This document shows, in pieces, positions 1-10,423 of a DNA stretch of 64,000 nucleotides; the first letter of the stretch is position 1, and every line of letters begins with the position of its first letter. Below the pieces are notes generated by a model, which saw only the letters and a list, made by a program, of their open reading frames with translations, had not been told where the DNA came from and ran no database searches. The DNA comes from Verrucomicrobiota bacterium (lineage in GTDB: Bacteria; Verrucomicrobiota; Kiritimatiellia; CAIQIC01; JAGNIJ01): contig JAKLGK010000004.1 of assembly GCA_022710725.1 (NCBI GenBank), forward strand, positions 310,001 to 374,000. The letters run 5' to 3'. A program made the position numbers and the translations under genes.

Positions 1-2
1 GC

Positions 3-386
3 TCCTATGCGTGCGGCGCCGGCAAGTGGCAGACGATCCGCCGCATCGTCCTGCCGCGCGCGCTGCCGGGCATCCTGACCGGGACGATCCTGGCCATGGC
101 GCGCGGCGCGGGCGAGGTCGCCCCGCTGATGCTCGTGGGCGCGGTCAAGTTGGCGCCCGAGCTGCCGGTGGACGCCGTCGCGCCGTTCCTGCACCCCGAG
201 CGCAGCTTCATGCACCTCGGCTTCCACATCTTCGATCTCGGGTTCCAGAGCCCGAACAGCGAGGCGGCGCGGCCGATGGTCTTCACCGTCACGCTGCTGC
301 TGATCGCGCTGATCTTCCTGCTGAACCTGGTCGCGGTCCTGTTGCGCGCGCGGCTGAAGAAGAAATTCGTCACGGGAGCATTCTGA
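3..386 (+). CDS. pstA: Phosphate ABC transporter permease PstA, C-terminal part
   Basis: This is the 3' end of a gene that enters from the left edge; about 127 residues are visible. It is an inner-membrane permease of the Pst phosphate importer. The visible part carries the EAA-type cytoplasmic loop ([20 protein letters not shown]), which contacts the ATPase. A conserved GAGEVAPL stretch follows, then a last membrane helix ([20 protein letters not shown]) and a basic tail RARLKKK. The stop at 384-386 is two bases before the pstB start, so the genes form one operon (pstA-pstB-phoU). Assignment rests on the EAA loop and on the neighbours. Confidence 0.9.
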   Translation, partial: SYACGAGKWQTIRRIVLPRALPGILTGTILAMARGAGEVAPLMLVGAVKLAPELPVDAVAPFLHPERSFMHLGFHIFDLGFQSPNSEAARPMVFTVTLLLIALIFLLNLVAVLLRARLKKKFVTGAF

Positions 387-388
387 CC

Positions 389-1270
389 ATGAACACCCTC
401 ACGGCCACCGACACCCTGACCCTCGAGCCCCCCGCGCCCGCCGGCGACGACCGCCTGGCCGCCATTGCCCGGGGCGGGCAATTCGACGCCGTCGTTCATC
501 CGGCGGTCGACCGGGAGGATGCGACGCTTGAGGTCCGCGACTTCTGCCTGTGGTACGGGCCGAAAAAGGCGCTGCACCACATCGGCATGCGCATCCCGCG
601 CGGCAAGGTCACGGCGCTCATCGGGCCGTCGGGCTGCGGCAAGTCCACCCTGCTGCGCTCGGTCAACCGGATCAACGACCTGCTCGATACCGTCCGCATC
701 GAGGGGGACATGCTCCTGAACGGCGACTCCATCTACGCGCCGGGCGTGGACGTGATCGAGCTGCGCAAGCGGATGGGCATGGTTTTCCAGAAGCCGAACC
801 CCTTCCCGATGAGCGTGTACGAGAACGTCGTGTACCCGCGGCGGATCGACGGCGAGCGCAGCCGCGCCGCGCTGGCCGAGGTCTGCGAGCGCAGCCTGCG
901 GCGGGCCGCGCTCTGGGACGAGGTCAAGGACCGGCTGCAGGAGAGCGCCATGAGCCTGTCCGGCGGCCAGCAGCAGCGGCTGTGCATCGCGCGGGCGATC
1001 GCGGCGGAGCCGGAGGTGCTGCTGATGGACGAACCCTGCTCCGCCCTCGATCCCATCGCCACGAACAAGATCGAGAACCTGATCGACGAGCTGCGCGGCC
1101 GCTACACGATCCTGATCGTCACTCACAACATGCAGCAGGCCTCGCGGACCAGCGACTACACGGCGTTCATGTACCTCGGCCACCTGGTCGAGTACGGCCC
1201 AACGGCCGACCTGTTCCGCAAGCCGCGCCTGCGCGAGACGGAGGATTACATCACCGGGAGGTTCGGGTGA
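389..1270 (+). CDS. pstB: Phosphate ABC transporter ATP-binding protein PstB
   Basis: This is the ATPase of the Pst phosphate importer, 293 residues. It has Walker [10 protein letters not shown] at about residue 79, a Q-loop in [17 protein letters not shown], the signature [16 protein letters not shown], Walker [16 protein letters not shown] and the H-loop [17 protein letters not shown] and CSALDPIAT are typical of PstB rather than other ABC ATPases. The N-terminus has about 45 extra residues, rich in Pro/Ala/Asp, before the conserved core; this makes it slightly longer than usual. The ATG at 389 lies two bases after the pstA stop. phoU follows after about 55 bases. Confidence 0.96.
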   Translation: MNTLTATDTLTLEPPAPAGDDRLAAIARGGQFDAVVHPAVDREDATLEVRDFCLWYGPKKALHHIGMRIPRGKVTALIGPSGCGKSTLLRSVNRINDLLDTVRIEGDMLLNGDSIYAPGVDVIELRKRMGMVFQKPNPFPMSVYENVVYPRRIDGERSRAALAEVCERSLRRAALWDEVKDRLQESAMSLSGGQQQRLCIARAIAAEPEVLLMDEPCSALDPIATNKIENLIDELRGRYTILIVTHNMQQASRTSDYTAFMYLGHLVEYGPTADLFRKPRLRETEDYITGRFG

Positions 1271-1325
1271 GCGCCGGTTCCGGATTGACCCCGAAGCCCG
1301 CGGGCCCTAACAAGGAGACGCGACC

Positions 1326-2033
1326 ATGATGATTCATCTCCACAAGGAAATCGAAAACCTGAAGAAGCGGCTGCTCTCGCTGTGCGCCGTCGTCGAGGAC
1401 AATCTCCGGCAGTCCGTGCAGGCCATCACGGAGCGCGACGACCGGCGGGCCGAGCAGGTGATCGGCCGCGACCTGGAGATCGACCAGGCCGAGATCGAGG
1501 TCGAGGAGGAGTGCCTGAAGATCCTGGCCCTCTACCAGCCCGTGGCGATCGACCTGCGGTTCCTTGTCGCCGTCCTCAAGATGAACAATGACCTCGAGCG
1601 GATCGGCGACCTGGCCGTGAACATCGCGCAGCGCGCGATCTTCCTGAACCGGGAGCTGCCGATCGAGGTGCCGTTCGACCTGAACGGCCTGTCGGAGAAG
1701 ACCCAGACGATGTTCCGGTTGAGCCTGGACGCGCTGGTCAACCTCGACGCGAGCCTCGCGCGGAAGGTCTGCGCGATGGACGACGAGGTGGACGCGATCA
1801 ACCGGGCGATGTACGACGGGGTGAAGGCGATGATCCGCCGCCAACCCGAGCATCTCGATGCGCTGATCGCGCTGCTCTCGATCTCACGCTACCTCGAGCG
1901 GATCGCGGACCACGCGACGAACATCGCGGAGGACGTGCTCTACACCGTGCAGGGCGCCATCGTCCGCCACGCCCGCGAATTCAAGCGCCTGCCGCCGGAG
2001 GACGCTCCGCCCGCTTCGGTGCGTCGAGATTGA
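1326..2033 (+). CDS. phoU: Phosphate signalling protein PhoU
   Basis: PhoU-family regulator, 235 residues, made of two repeated three-helix PhoU domains. Both repeats show the metal-binding E/D-x-x-x-D signature: LERIGDLAVNIA in the first and LERIADHATNIAEDV in the second. PhoU couples Pst transporter activity to the PhoR/PhoB two-component system and limits phosphate uptake. An AGGAG ribosome-binding site (in AACAAGGAGACG) precedes the ATG. It is the last gene of the pst cluster here; no phoR or phoB is in the window. Length and domain layout are normal. Confidence 0.95.
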   Translation: MMIHLHKEIENLKKRLLSLCAVVEDNLRQSVQAITERDDRRAEQVIGRDLEIDQAEIEVEEECLKILALYQPVAIDLRFLVAVLKMNNDLERIGDLAVNIAQRAIFLNRELPIEVPFDLNGLSEKTQTMFRLSLDALVNLDASLARKVCAMDDEVDAINRAMYDGVKAMIRRQPEHLDALIALLSISRYLERIADHATNIAEDVLYTVQGAIVRHAREFKRLPPEDAPPASVRRD

Positions 2034-2092
2034 CGACCGTCCTGTTCGCGGATACCCTGCCGGTAGTTGCGCGGGGAGACGTGTTCATCTAC

Positions 2093-2102
2093 CCAAATTT
2101 GG
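2093..2102. promoter_or_regulatory. Short palindrome CCAAATTTGG upstream of the giant secreted gene
   Basis: A perfect 10-base palindrome in the sequence ACCCAAATTTGGAA, about 40 bases before the preferred GTG start of the secreted protein. It resembles the core of the TTCCAA-N3-TTGGAA palindromes found elsewhere in the window, but with a two-base centre and a mismatched left flank. It may be a degenerate member of that family; chance cannot be excluded for a site this short. Confidence 0.35.
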
Positions 2103-2143
2103 AATACGCAGGCGCGAGGCGGAGGGAACGACGGCTCGCGTCC

Positions 2144-5100
2144 GTGATCCTCCGGCTGGCCAGCCTTTTTTTCGTCCCGCTTGCCCCGGCCGCCACCCGA
2201 TTCCTTCCCGTCCCCGGGCCGCCGCTGACTCACTTGCGGACGGACTACCAGAGGCCTTTCCTCTACGCCCTGCAAGAGGGCGCCACCAGCACGGATGCCT
2301 GCCGTCTTCTCTTCATCGACACGCGGACCGATGCCATCGCGACCAACTGCCCGGCGGGCCTCAATGCCAGCGACCTGGCGATTGTTTATGGGGACACCCG
2401 CCTGTACGTCGCCAACTGGAAGCAGGCGGCTTGCTGCACGTTCGATCTCGACGCCCAGGCCTCTGCCGGCCCCGTTGCGCTCCCCTCGGAATGCCGGCGC
2501 TTGAGCGGCGGAAGCCAAGGGCGGTTGCTCGCGGAAAAAGAGGGCGTGACCACGAGCTCGGACGTGCTGCTGCTGGAATCCACCAGCGGCACCACCCGGG
2601 CCTCGTGGAGCGGCCGGTTGGGCGACGGCGATATCGAACCCACCCGAACCAATTACTTCCATGCCCAGAACAGGCAGCTTTTCCGCCTCGTCGTGACCAC
2701 GAACGCGATTACGTCCGACGGCGCCTCGGAAGGCTTTCCCGAGGTCGGCGGCTGGGACGACACGGTCGTGCTGTCCGCCGATGGGCAGACCATTTTCTGC
2801 CAAGGCCGCGCGATCGATCGCCGTCTTGAAGTGGTCCGGACGTTTCCCGAACCCATCCGGGCCGTGAGCCTGCACGGCGAGGTCGCGGTGGGCACGCAGC
2901 AGGTGTTCTCTACGGCCACGGGCGATCCGCTTCTTGCACTGCCGGCGCCGTCGTCGGTCTCGGCATTCTCCGGCGACCAGCGAAAATTGTACGTGTATGA
3001 CTCGGTGTCAAACGGTCTGTACGTGGTGGATCTGACCAACGAGATCGCGCTGTCGAATGCCTGGCTCCAGCCCGAACCGGCCGACGGCGCGCTCATGGGC
3101 AGGATGCCGCCTCTGTGTTGGACGCCGACACCCGTCGCGGACGGCTACGACGTGTACGGCGGCGCGATCAGCCAGGAAGTGGCGCTCGCGGGCACAGGGT
3201 CCGTCACTTTTCTTGGCCGGACAACGGCCGGCCGACTGACCCCCACCTCGGCCCTGCCGGTCCAGTCCGAGTATTTCTGGCGGGTGGACGCGCTCACATC
3301 GTCCGGAGCCGTTCAGGGTGCTGTCTGGCGTTTTACGTCCGGGCCCGTGGTCGTCCAGCCGGGTGAGATCAATGCCCTGACGCTGGAGCACGCGCCGACG
3401 CTGGCGACGCAACTCCAGGTTCGGGCCGTGGCGACCAACGTTTGGGCCCTGACGGCGCAAGCGCCCTGGCTGTCCTGCACCCCCACGTCGGGCCTGGGCG
3501 CCTCGCTGGTCAGCGTCGCGCTCCGGCCGGAGGGCCTGTCGCCTGGCCGGCATGAATCCGCGCTCCGGGTGGAATCGGGCGCATTCACGGACACCGTTCC
3601 GGTGGTGCTTCAGGTATTGACCCAGGAGGTCGTGCGGGTCGCGGCCGACCGCAAGCGCGCCCGCGTGTATGCCCTGCACGCGGCGGCTGACCAGCTCAGC
3701 GCCGTGCTGGCTTTCGACAGCGCCTCCGGCGTTATGACCGGCCTGTTGTTTGTCGGACGCGGCGCGTCGGACATGGAACTCGATCCCGCCAGCGACGATT
3801 TGTGGTGTGTCAGCGGGTTCGATTCGTCGCTTTCGCGCATCGCGTTATCCACGTTCGACCACGTGGACACGATTCCATTCAACCTCGGCCTGTCGGGCGC
3901 GCAGGTCTCCATCTACCAGGTGGCGCCTGGCCCCTCGAACTATGTGTACGTTGCGGATCCCTATTACCTGCCCGCCGTGCATATCCTGGAGAAGGGGAGC
4001 GGCCAGGAATTCACCGGGGCCACGGCGAATCGGACCGGCGACCTCACCGTGAACGGGGACGGCGCTTCCATGCTGGCCTGGCGATACGTGTCCGGGACAC
4101 CCGCCGTGTGGCGCCTCGATTGCCGGACCACCAACCTGACTGTTGTGGATACGTTCGACGGGCATATCAGCGGCAACCCGATGGATTACCCGACCCTTGT
4201 ATCTCCAGACGGCGCGTTCGTCATCAAGCACTACACCAAACTGGCCTATTCCAACCTGGCCTCCGGCGCGGTCAGGATCTTCTCCGAGGCCTTATGGTCG
4301 TGGTCGCCGGATGGCCGCCTGCTGGCCGCGGGGTCCAACGTGCTGGAAGAAGCTTCGGGCCAACGCGTGTACGACTTGCCGTTTTACACCGGCCTGCAAG
4401 TCTTCTCGGGCGACGGCAGCGCGCTGGTGCGCATTCATCCGACAACCCGCCAATGGAGCATGGTCTCCGCGGCCCTTTATTCGGCTCCGCCGGCGCCGCC
4501 GGCCGGGCCGATACCGACCGACAACGCGGTCGTCAATCCCGCGCCCGACACACTGCACTGGACGGTCGCGGAGCGCACGGTGCGTTACCACGTGTATTTG
4601 GATACGGATGCCGCGACCGTGGGCGCCGCCGAGCCCGGGGGGACGGCATACCTGGGCGCCACCACCAATGCCGAGTGGAGTCTGACCCATGCCCTGGCCT
4701 GCGCGACCACGTACTACTGGCGGGTGGACAGCGTGGGGGTGTACACCACCACGACCGGCACCGTTTGGACTTTCCACGTGCCGGCCGGGACCCTGTCACC
4801 CATCCTGATCTCGACAAATATCCCCGAAGGATTCTCGCCCGCCCCCGGGATCTTCGACGTCGCCTTGTGCGGGCCGGCGCTGGGCTGGACGGTGGCCTGC
4901 GATTGCGCATGGATGCAAATGGCGCCGACGTCCGGTGCGGGCAACGACACGGTGACGGGAACCTACGACACCGCCACGCTGTCGCCCGGCGTCTATACGG
5001 GCCGTATCAGCCTGGCCATGGGCCGCGACGTCTTGGCCGTACCCTTATCGCTGACCGTCACCACCAATCCCGCGCTTCACCCGATACCAGGCGGGGTCCT

Positions 5101-6691
5101 CTTTCCTTCCTGGGTTCAGGTGTTCGACGGCGAAAGCCACGCGGACGATCGCGGCGCTGCCGCGGCCATGGACCCCTTGGACAACGTGGTGGTGGCGGGG
5201 GAAGTCCGCGGATCCGGCGACGGGGACGACATGCTCCTGCTGAAGCTCGACCCCAATGGCCAGACGCTGTGGGCGACGAACTACGACGGCAGCGGGCACG
5301 GCGATGACGCCGTCAAGGACCTGGGCGCGGACGGCCTGGGCGAAATCTACGCGCTGCTCGACTCCACCGGAACCAACGGCAACATGGACTTGGTGGTTTG
5401 TAAGTACAGCGCAGACGGGCAGTTCCTCTGGGAGTATCGCCGCAACGGGACCGCCAATACCCATGACTACGCGACGGCTCTCGCTGTGCCGGGCACCGGC
5501 GGCGTTGTGGCTGCCGGGATGACCGTCGACGCCGCGACCAGCAATGACGTGTTCCTGGCCCGGTTGAATGCCGACGGCACGCCGGCGTGGGTCACGACCT
5601 ACAACGGGCCCCATGAGACATCGCGCGATGAATGCAATGACATGAGCACGGACGCTGGCGGGTCCATTTATCTCACGGGCACGAGCACGTATCCCGGGCC
5701 GCCCCAGCAATGGCGGGTGTTCAAGTATTCCGCCGGCGGCACCCAGGAGTGGAGCCAGTTCTGGTACGCGCAATCCGGGGCCGCCATTGCCGTAAATGAA
5801 GCGACCAATGTCTGGGTGGTGTCCGGCGGGGGACTGCTTCGCAACCTCGATCCGGCCACCGGCGTTCCCCGCTGGGAGCGGACCCTGACCTTCCCGTACA
5901 TGACGGGGTTTGCAGCCTATGCCCTTCTGCCCGGCCCCCGGACGCAAGTCTACGTGGCGGGTCGCGCTTCGGACGGAAAATACCGCTACGCCGCGGCCTG
6001 GGTCGGTTCGACCGGAGAGGTCCTGGCAACCGCGACGGTGGATCGCGACGAGCACAGCGCGGGCCACAAGTATCTGAACACCGCCATTCTCGATGCCTTC
6101 TGGCAACCCTACCTTACGGGAAAGGGCGGAGGAACCCTGCGCTTGACTCCATCCCTTGGGGAGTTGGGGCGCGTGACGGGCAGCCCGACGGAGGGCATCG
6201 CCCTCGCGGCCGACAGCACGGGGGCCGTGTACATGGTGGGCTCCTCGGACAACTTCACAAACCAGAACGATCTGGTCGTGGTCAAACTGGCGCCCAGTCC
6301 CTCCGGGGATTTTGACGCCGACCAGATTCCCAATGACTGGGAAATCAAGACCGGCGGCAATGCCTATGACGCCGTGCCCGGGCAGGATCCGGACGACGAT
6401 TCGATGACGACCTGGGAAGAGTACCTGGCTGATACGGATCCGACCAACGGGACCTCCGCACTCGCCGCGCCCGCGCTGGTGACGCGGCCGGACGGGTTCT
6501 TATACCGGATCACGGGAACCTCAACGGGCCGGTTATATGATATCTTCTGGAAAACCAACCTGCTCGACGCGGCAACGCCCTGGCAGTTCAGCGGCTACAG
6601 CAGGCTGGGAACCGGCGGTGTCCTGGAGATCGTTACGAACATGCCGACCGTCGATGTTCTATTCCTGCGTTCAGGCGCACGCCTGCCCTGA
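2144..6691 (+). CDS. Giant secreted mosaic protein: BACON domains, beta-propeller repeats, Asp-rich C-terminus
   Basis: About 1515 residues from a GTG at 2144, which gives a clean signal peptide (MILRLASLFFVPLAPAA). The frame is open upstream to 2030, but that extension would begin inside phoU. Visible architecture: a WD/YVTN-like propeller region (1-300); an Fn3-like segment (about 310-400); a BACON-like domain (about 410-490, with ALTAQAPWLSCTPTSG); a second propeller region; a second Fn3-like segment; a second BACON-like domain (about 885-975, with CDCAWMQMAPTSG); SBBP-type propeller repeats (about 985-1385, with LLLKLDPNGQTLWATNY); and an Asp-rich calcium-binding-like stretch (DFDADQIPNDWE, QDPDDDSMTTWEEYLADTDP). 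No catalytic motif is recognised. It is likely an extracellular or surface protein binding carbohydrate or protein; function unknown. Confidence 0.8.
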   Translation: MILRLASLFFVPLAPAATRFLPVPGPPLTHLRTDYQRPFLYALQEGATSTDACRLLFIDTRTDAIATNCPAGLNASDLAIVYGDTRLYVANWKQAACCTFDLDAQASAGPVALPSECRRLSGGSQGRLLAEKEGVTTSSDVLLLESTSGTTRASWSGRLGDGDIEPTRTNYFHAQNRQLFRLVVTTNAITSDGASEGFPEVGGWDDTVVLSADGQTIFCQGRAIDRRLEVVRTFPEPIRAVSLHGEVAVGTQQVFSTATGDPLLALPAPSSVSAFSGDQRKLYVYDSVSNGLYVVDLTNEIALSNAWLQPEPADGALMGRMPPLCWTPTPVADGYDVYGGAISQEVALAGTGSVTFLGRTTAGRLTPTSALPVQSEYFWRVDALTSSGAVQGAVWRFTSGPVVVQPGEINALTLEHAPTLATQLQVRAVATNVWALTAQAPWLSCTPTSGLGASLVSVALRPEGLSPGRHESALRVESGAFTDTVPVVLQVLTQEVVRVAADRKRARVYALHAAADQLSAVLAFDSASGVMTGLLFVGRGASDMELDPASDDLWCVSGFDSSLSRIALSTFDHVDTIPFNLGLSGAQVSIYQVAPGPSNYVYVADPYYLPAVHILEKGSGQEFTGATANRTGDLTVNGDGASMLAWRYVSGTPAVWRLDCRTTNLTVVDTFDGHISGNPMDYPTLVSPDGAFVIKHYTKLAYSNLASGAVRIFSEALWSWSPDGRLLAAGSNVLEEASGQRVYDLPFYTGLQVFSGDGSALVRIHPTTRQWSMVSAALYSAPPAPPAGPIPTDNAVVNPAPDTLHWTVAERTVRYHVYLDTDAATVGAAEPGGTAYLGATTNAEWSLTHALACATTYYWRVDSVGVYTTTTGTVWTFHVPAGTLSPILISTNIPEGFSPAPGIFDVALCGPALGWTVACDCAWMQMAPTSGAGNDTVTGTYDTATLSPGVYTGRISLAMGRDVLAVPLSLTVTTNPALHPIPGGVLFPSWVQVFDGESHADDRGAAAAMDPLDNVVVAGEVRGSGDGDDMLLLKLDPNGQTLWATNYDGSGHGDDAVKDLGADGLGEIYALLDSTGTNGNMDLVVCKYSADGQFLWEYRRNGTANTHDYATALAVPGTGGVVAAGMTVDAATSNDVFLARLNADGTPAWVTTYNGPHETSRDECNDMSTDAGGSIYLTGTSTYPGPPQQWRVFKYSAGGTQEWSQFWYAQSGAAIAVNEATNVWVVSGGGLLRNLDPATGVPRWERTLTFPYMTGFAAYALLPGPRTQVYVAGRASDGKYRYAAAWVGSTGEVLATATVDRDEHSAGHKYLNTAILDAFWQPYLTGKGGGTLRLTPSLGELGRVTGSPTEGIALAADSTGAVYMVGSSDNFTNQNDLVVVKLAPSPSGDFDADQIPNDWEIKTGGNAYDAVPGQDPDDDSMTTWEEYLADTDPTNGTSALAAPALVTRPDGFLYRITGTSTGRLYDIFWKTNLLDAATPWQFSGYSRLGTGGVLEIVTNMPTVDVLFLRSGARLP

Positions 6692-6830
6692 ACAAGGGGA
6701 GGCGGAGTTCGCCATCGTCAGGTCAGAGTAAGAGCCGGCCACCGATCCCCCCAAGGTCCCCGTTGTTGTTCGGTACGTGCAGGAGGAGGGCGCAGCCGGT
6801 CGCGGCAAACGGACGAAGACCCCAAATCCT

Positions 6831-6860
6831 TTGACAGCGCGCGCGGGAGGGTGGTAAGCA
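6831..6860 (+). promoter_or_regulatory. Putative promoter for the orphan ABC ATPase
   Basis: A perfect TTGACA lies at 6831-6836, followed 18 bases later by TAAGCA inside TGGTAAGCA, an extended -10 form. Transcription would start near 6866 and leave a short leader before the ATG at 6923. This placement argues against the in-frame ATG at 6851, which would lie inside the promoter. Confidence 0.45.
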
Positions 6861-6922
6861 TGTCCGGGTTCGTGTTTCGCGGCGGGACCGTCCGGAGGGG
6901 CGCGGCGAAACGGAAAGCATTT

Positions 6923-8020
<1,098 letters not shown>

Positions 8021-8061
8021 GCCCCGGTCGGAAACGGCCGCGGGCCACAAGGCATAAGGAC

Positions 8062-9237
8062 GTGGAAATTCTCACGGGCATAGCGCAGTTTCTGCTGGTG
8101 ACGGCCATCGCCTTCGGGGCGTTCGTGCTAATCGCCAGCCACATGCGCTTCCAGCGGCTGACCCGGGCCGCCGCGGAGCCGGACGCTCCCGATGCTCCCG
8201 CTGCCGATCCCCTGACCGCCGAGGTGGCCCACCGTCTGGGCACCGCGCACCGGGAGCCGGAACCGTTCGCGGTGATCCTCTTCGAGCCGGCGGCGGCCGC
8301 CGGCCAGGCCCTTCCCGACGACCTGGAGCCGCTGCTCCCACCGCTGGAGGCCACGCTCCGGGGATCCATCCGAGCGGGCGATGGAGTCCTGCGCCACGGC
8401 GGCCGGCAGATCGGCGCGCTGCTCTGGATCACCCGGGACCGGGTCGAGTCGGTGGCCCAGCGCCTGCTCGAACGGATCCGCCGCCCCGGCGAACCGGGAG
8501 GACGCTCCCTCCCGCTGGGGATTCACCTGGCGACCGGCCTGGCCACGCACCCCGAGAACGGAAGCCGGACGCACGCCCTTCTCCAGGCGGCCCACGCAGC
8601 GCTGGACAGCGCGCGGGCCGCCGGAGGCTGGGCCGCCCGTCTTGCCGCATCGGACTTGCCCGCCGTCCCGCCCCCTGCGCCCGCCGTCCCGCCCAAGGGG
8701 ATTCTCGACGAACTGACCGGCGTCCTGAAGGAGGATCGACTGATCACCGCGCTGCAGCGCTCGCTGTCGCGCCATCGCAAGGAGGACCGTCCGCTCTCCC
8801 TGCTGCACCTGGACCTCGACCACCTGGATCGTTACAACGAGCACTACGGCCGCGAGACCGGCGACACGTTGCTGAAGGGCATGGCCGCCGTGCTGCAGAA
8901 GCACGCGCGGGAGGCGGACCTCATCGGGCGACTGGAGGGCGACAGTTTCCTCCTCATCATGGATTGTCCGCCGAGCCGCGCCGTGCCGGCCACGCAGCGG
9001 CTGCTGGGCGAACTCCGCAAAACGCCCTTCGCGGTGCCCGGCGGCACGCTCCGCGTCAGCGCGAGCGTCGGCGTGGCCGGGTACCCGGATCACGCCGCCC
9101 ACCCCCGCGACCTCGCCCGGGCCGCCCGGTACGCGCTGCGCGCCGCCAAGCGGCGGGGCGGCGGTCGACCCGTCCTTTTCGAGCCGGCGATGCAGACGAT
9201 CGCAGAGGAGAATCCCCGGGAGGTGGACTCGTTGTGA
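8062..9237 (+). CDS. Membrane-anchored protein with two degenerate GGDEF domains
   Basis: 391 residues from a GTG. One N-terminal transmembrane helix (about 5-28) is followed by two tandem GGDEF-like domains. In the first (about 55-205) the signature is replaced by HGGRQIG. In the second (about 225-385) GGDEF reads EGDSF, so the key fourth-position acidic residue is Ser. An RxxD motif (READ) sits exactly five residues before it, the spacing of the c-di-GMP inhibitory I-site. The core (LLHLDLDHLDRYNEHYG, ASVGVAGYP) is otherwise intact. I infer a c-di-GMP sensor or structural protein rather than an active diguanylate cyclase. pdxJ starts within its stop codon. Confidence 0.82.
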   Translation: MEILTGIAQFLLVTAIAFGAFVLIASHMRFQRLTRAAAEPDAPDAPAADPLTAEVAHRLGTAHREPEPFAVILFEPAAAAGQALPDDLEPLLPPLEATLRGSIRAGDGVLRHGGRQIGALLWITRDRVESVAQRLLERIRRPGEPGGRSLPLGIHLATGLATHPENGSRTHALLQAAHAALDSARAAGGWAARLAASDLPAVPPPAPAVPPKGILDELTGVLKEDRLITALQRSLSRHRKEDRPLSLLHLDLDHLDRYNEHYGRETGDTLLKGMAAVLQKHAREADLIGRLEGDSFLLIMDCPPSRAVPATQRLLGELRKTPFAVPGGTLRVSASVGVAGYPDHAAHPRDLARAARYALRAAKRRGGGRPVLFEPAMQTIAEENPREVDSL

Positions 9238-9992
9238 GCGCCGCCGTTCCTTTCCGCCCGCTGCGGCTGGGCGTCAACCTCGACCACGTGGCCACGTTGA
9301 GGCAGGTCCGGGGCACGGAGTATCCCGACGTCCTCGATGCGGCGCGGCTCTGCCTCGGCGCCGGGGCCCACGGGATCACCGTTCACCTGCGGGAGGACCG
9401 GCGCCACATCCAGGACGCCGACGTCTTCCGGCTCAAGGCTGAACTCGACGCCCCGCTGAACCTCGAGATGGCCAACGCGCCGGGGATCGTGCAGGTCGCG
9501 CTCCAGGTGCGGCCGGCGGAAGTGTGCCTCGTGCCCGAGCGGCGGCAGGAACTGACCACGGAAGGCGGGCTTGACGTCGCGAGACAGGAGACCGCCCTGC
9601 GCCCGACGATCGAGGCGCTGTCCGACGCCGGCATCGAGGTGAGCCTGTTCATCGAGGCCGACGCGCGCCAGCTCGAGGCGGCGGCGCGGCTCGGGGCGCC
9701 CGTGGTCGAATTGCATACCGGGGCGTACTGCGATGCCGCCGGCGAGCGGGAAGCCGCGGCCGAGTTGAAACGCCTGATCGAGGGCGCCCGCCGGGCCCAC
9801 GCGCTGGGCCTGCAGGTCAACGCCGGGCACGGCCTGAACACGGACAACCTGCCCCCGGTCCTCCGCGTCCCGCACCTGGACACGCTGAATATCGGGCACA
9901 GCCTCGTAGCCCGGTCGGTCTTTGTCGGGCTCGACTCCGCCGTCCGCGAAATGCTGGATGCCATGGCGCTGTACGAGGGAGGCGAGCCGTGA
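9234..9992 (+). CDS. pdxJ: Pyridoxine 5'-phosphate synthase PdxJ
   Basis: 252 residues from a GTG that overlaps the preceding stop by four bases. PdxJ condenses 3-amino-1-hydroxyacetone phosphate with deoxyxylulose 5-phosphate to give pyridoxine 5'-phosphate, the last ring-forming step of DXP-dependent vitamin B6 synthesis. Family motifs are GVNLDHVATLRQVRGTEYPD, GITVHLREDRRHIQD, CLVPERRQELTTEGGLD, ELHTGAYCDA and GLQVNAGHGLNTDN. Its length is normal. It overlaps acpS, an arrangement common in bacteria. Confidence 0.96.
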   Translation: MSAAVPFRPLRLGVNLDHVATLRQVRGTEYPDVLDAARLCLGAGAHGITVHLREDRRHIQDADVFRLKAELDAPLNLEMANAPGIVQVALQVRPAEVCLVPERRQELTTEGGLDVARQETALRPTIEALSDAGIEVSLFIEADARQLEAAARLGAPVVELHTGAYCDAAGEREAAAELKRLIEGARRAHALGLQVNAGHGLNTDNLPPVLRVPHLDTLNIGHSLVARSVFVGLDSAVREMLDAMALYEGGEP

Positions 9993-10423
9993 GGCGGACC
10001 ACGGCGCGCGCCGGCGCACCGGTCCTGGGCGTCGGCGTGGACCTCGTGGAAAACGAGCGCATGCAGTCCGCCCTCCGGCGCTGGGGCCGGACGTTCCGGG
10101 AAAAAGTGTTCCGGCCCGCGGAGCAGTCCTACTGCGACGGAAAGGCGGAGCCGTGGCGCCACTACGCGGGACGGTTCGCCATCAAGGAAGCCGTCAGCAA
10201 GGCCTTCGGCACCGGGATCGGCGAGCACCTGGGCTGGCTGGACATCGAGGTCCGGCGCGATCCCGCCAGCGGGGCCCCCTCGGTGCAGTTGAGCGCCAAG
10301 GGCGGCCGCCTGGCCCGGCGGCGCGGGGTCGGCCGGGTGCTCGTCAGCCTTTCGCATACCCGGCACTACGCCGTGGCCCAAGCCCTCCTGGTCGGCGGCG
10401 CCCGGAAGGAGAAGACCCGATGA
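9989..10423 (+). CDS. acpS: Holo-[acyl-carrier-protein] synthase AcpS
   Basis: 144 residues from a GTG overlapping the pdxJ stop. It transfers 4'-phosphopantetheine from CoA to the serine of ACP in fatty-acid synthesis. The Mg-binding Asp sits in GVGVDLVENERM and the second acidic residue in RFAIKEAVSKAFGTG; SLSHTRHYAVAQAL is the conserved C-terminal strand. Slightly longer than E. coli AcpS. Overlaps nnrDE by four bases. Confidence 0.95.
   Translation: MRRTTARAGAPVLGVGVDLVENERMQSALRRWGRTFREKVFRPAEQSYCDGKAEPWRHYAGRFAIKEAVSKAFGTGIGEHLGWLDIEVRRDPASGAPSVQLSAKGGRLARRRGVGRVLVSLSHTRHYAVAQALLVGGARKEKTR

Noticed and set aside
6851-6922. ATG at 6851 as the start of the orphan ABC ATPase
   Set aside because: It lies within the promoter-like region and adds 24 residues unlike the family; MAKVILEHV at 6923 is the typical start.
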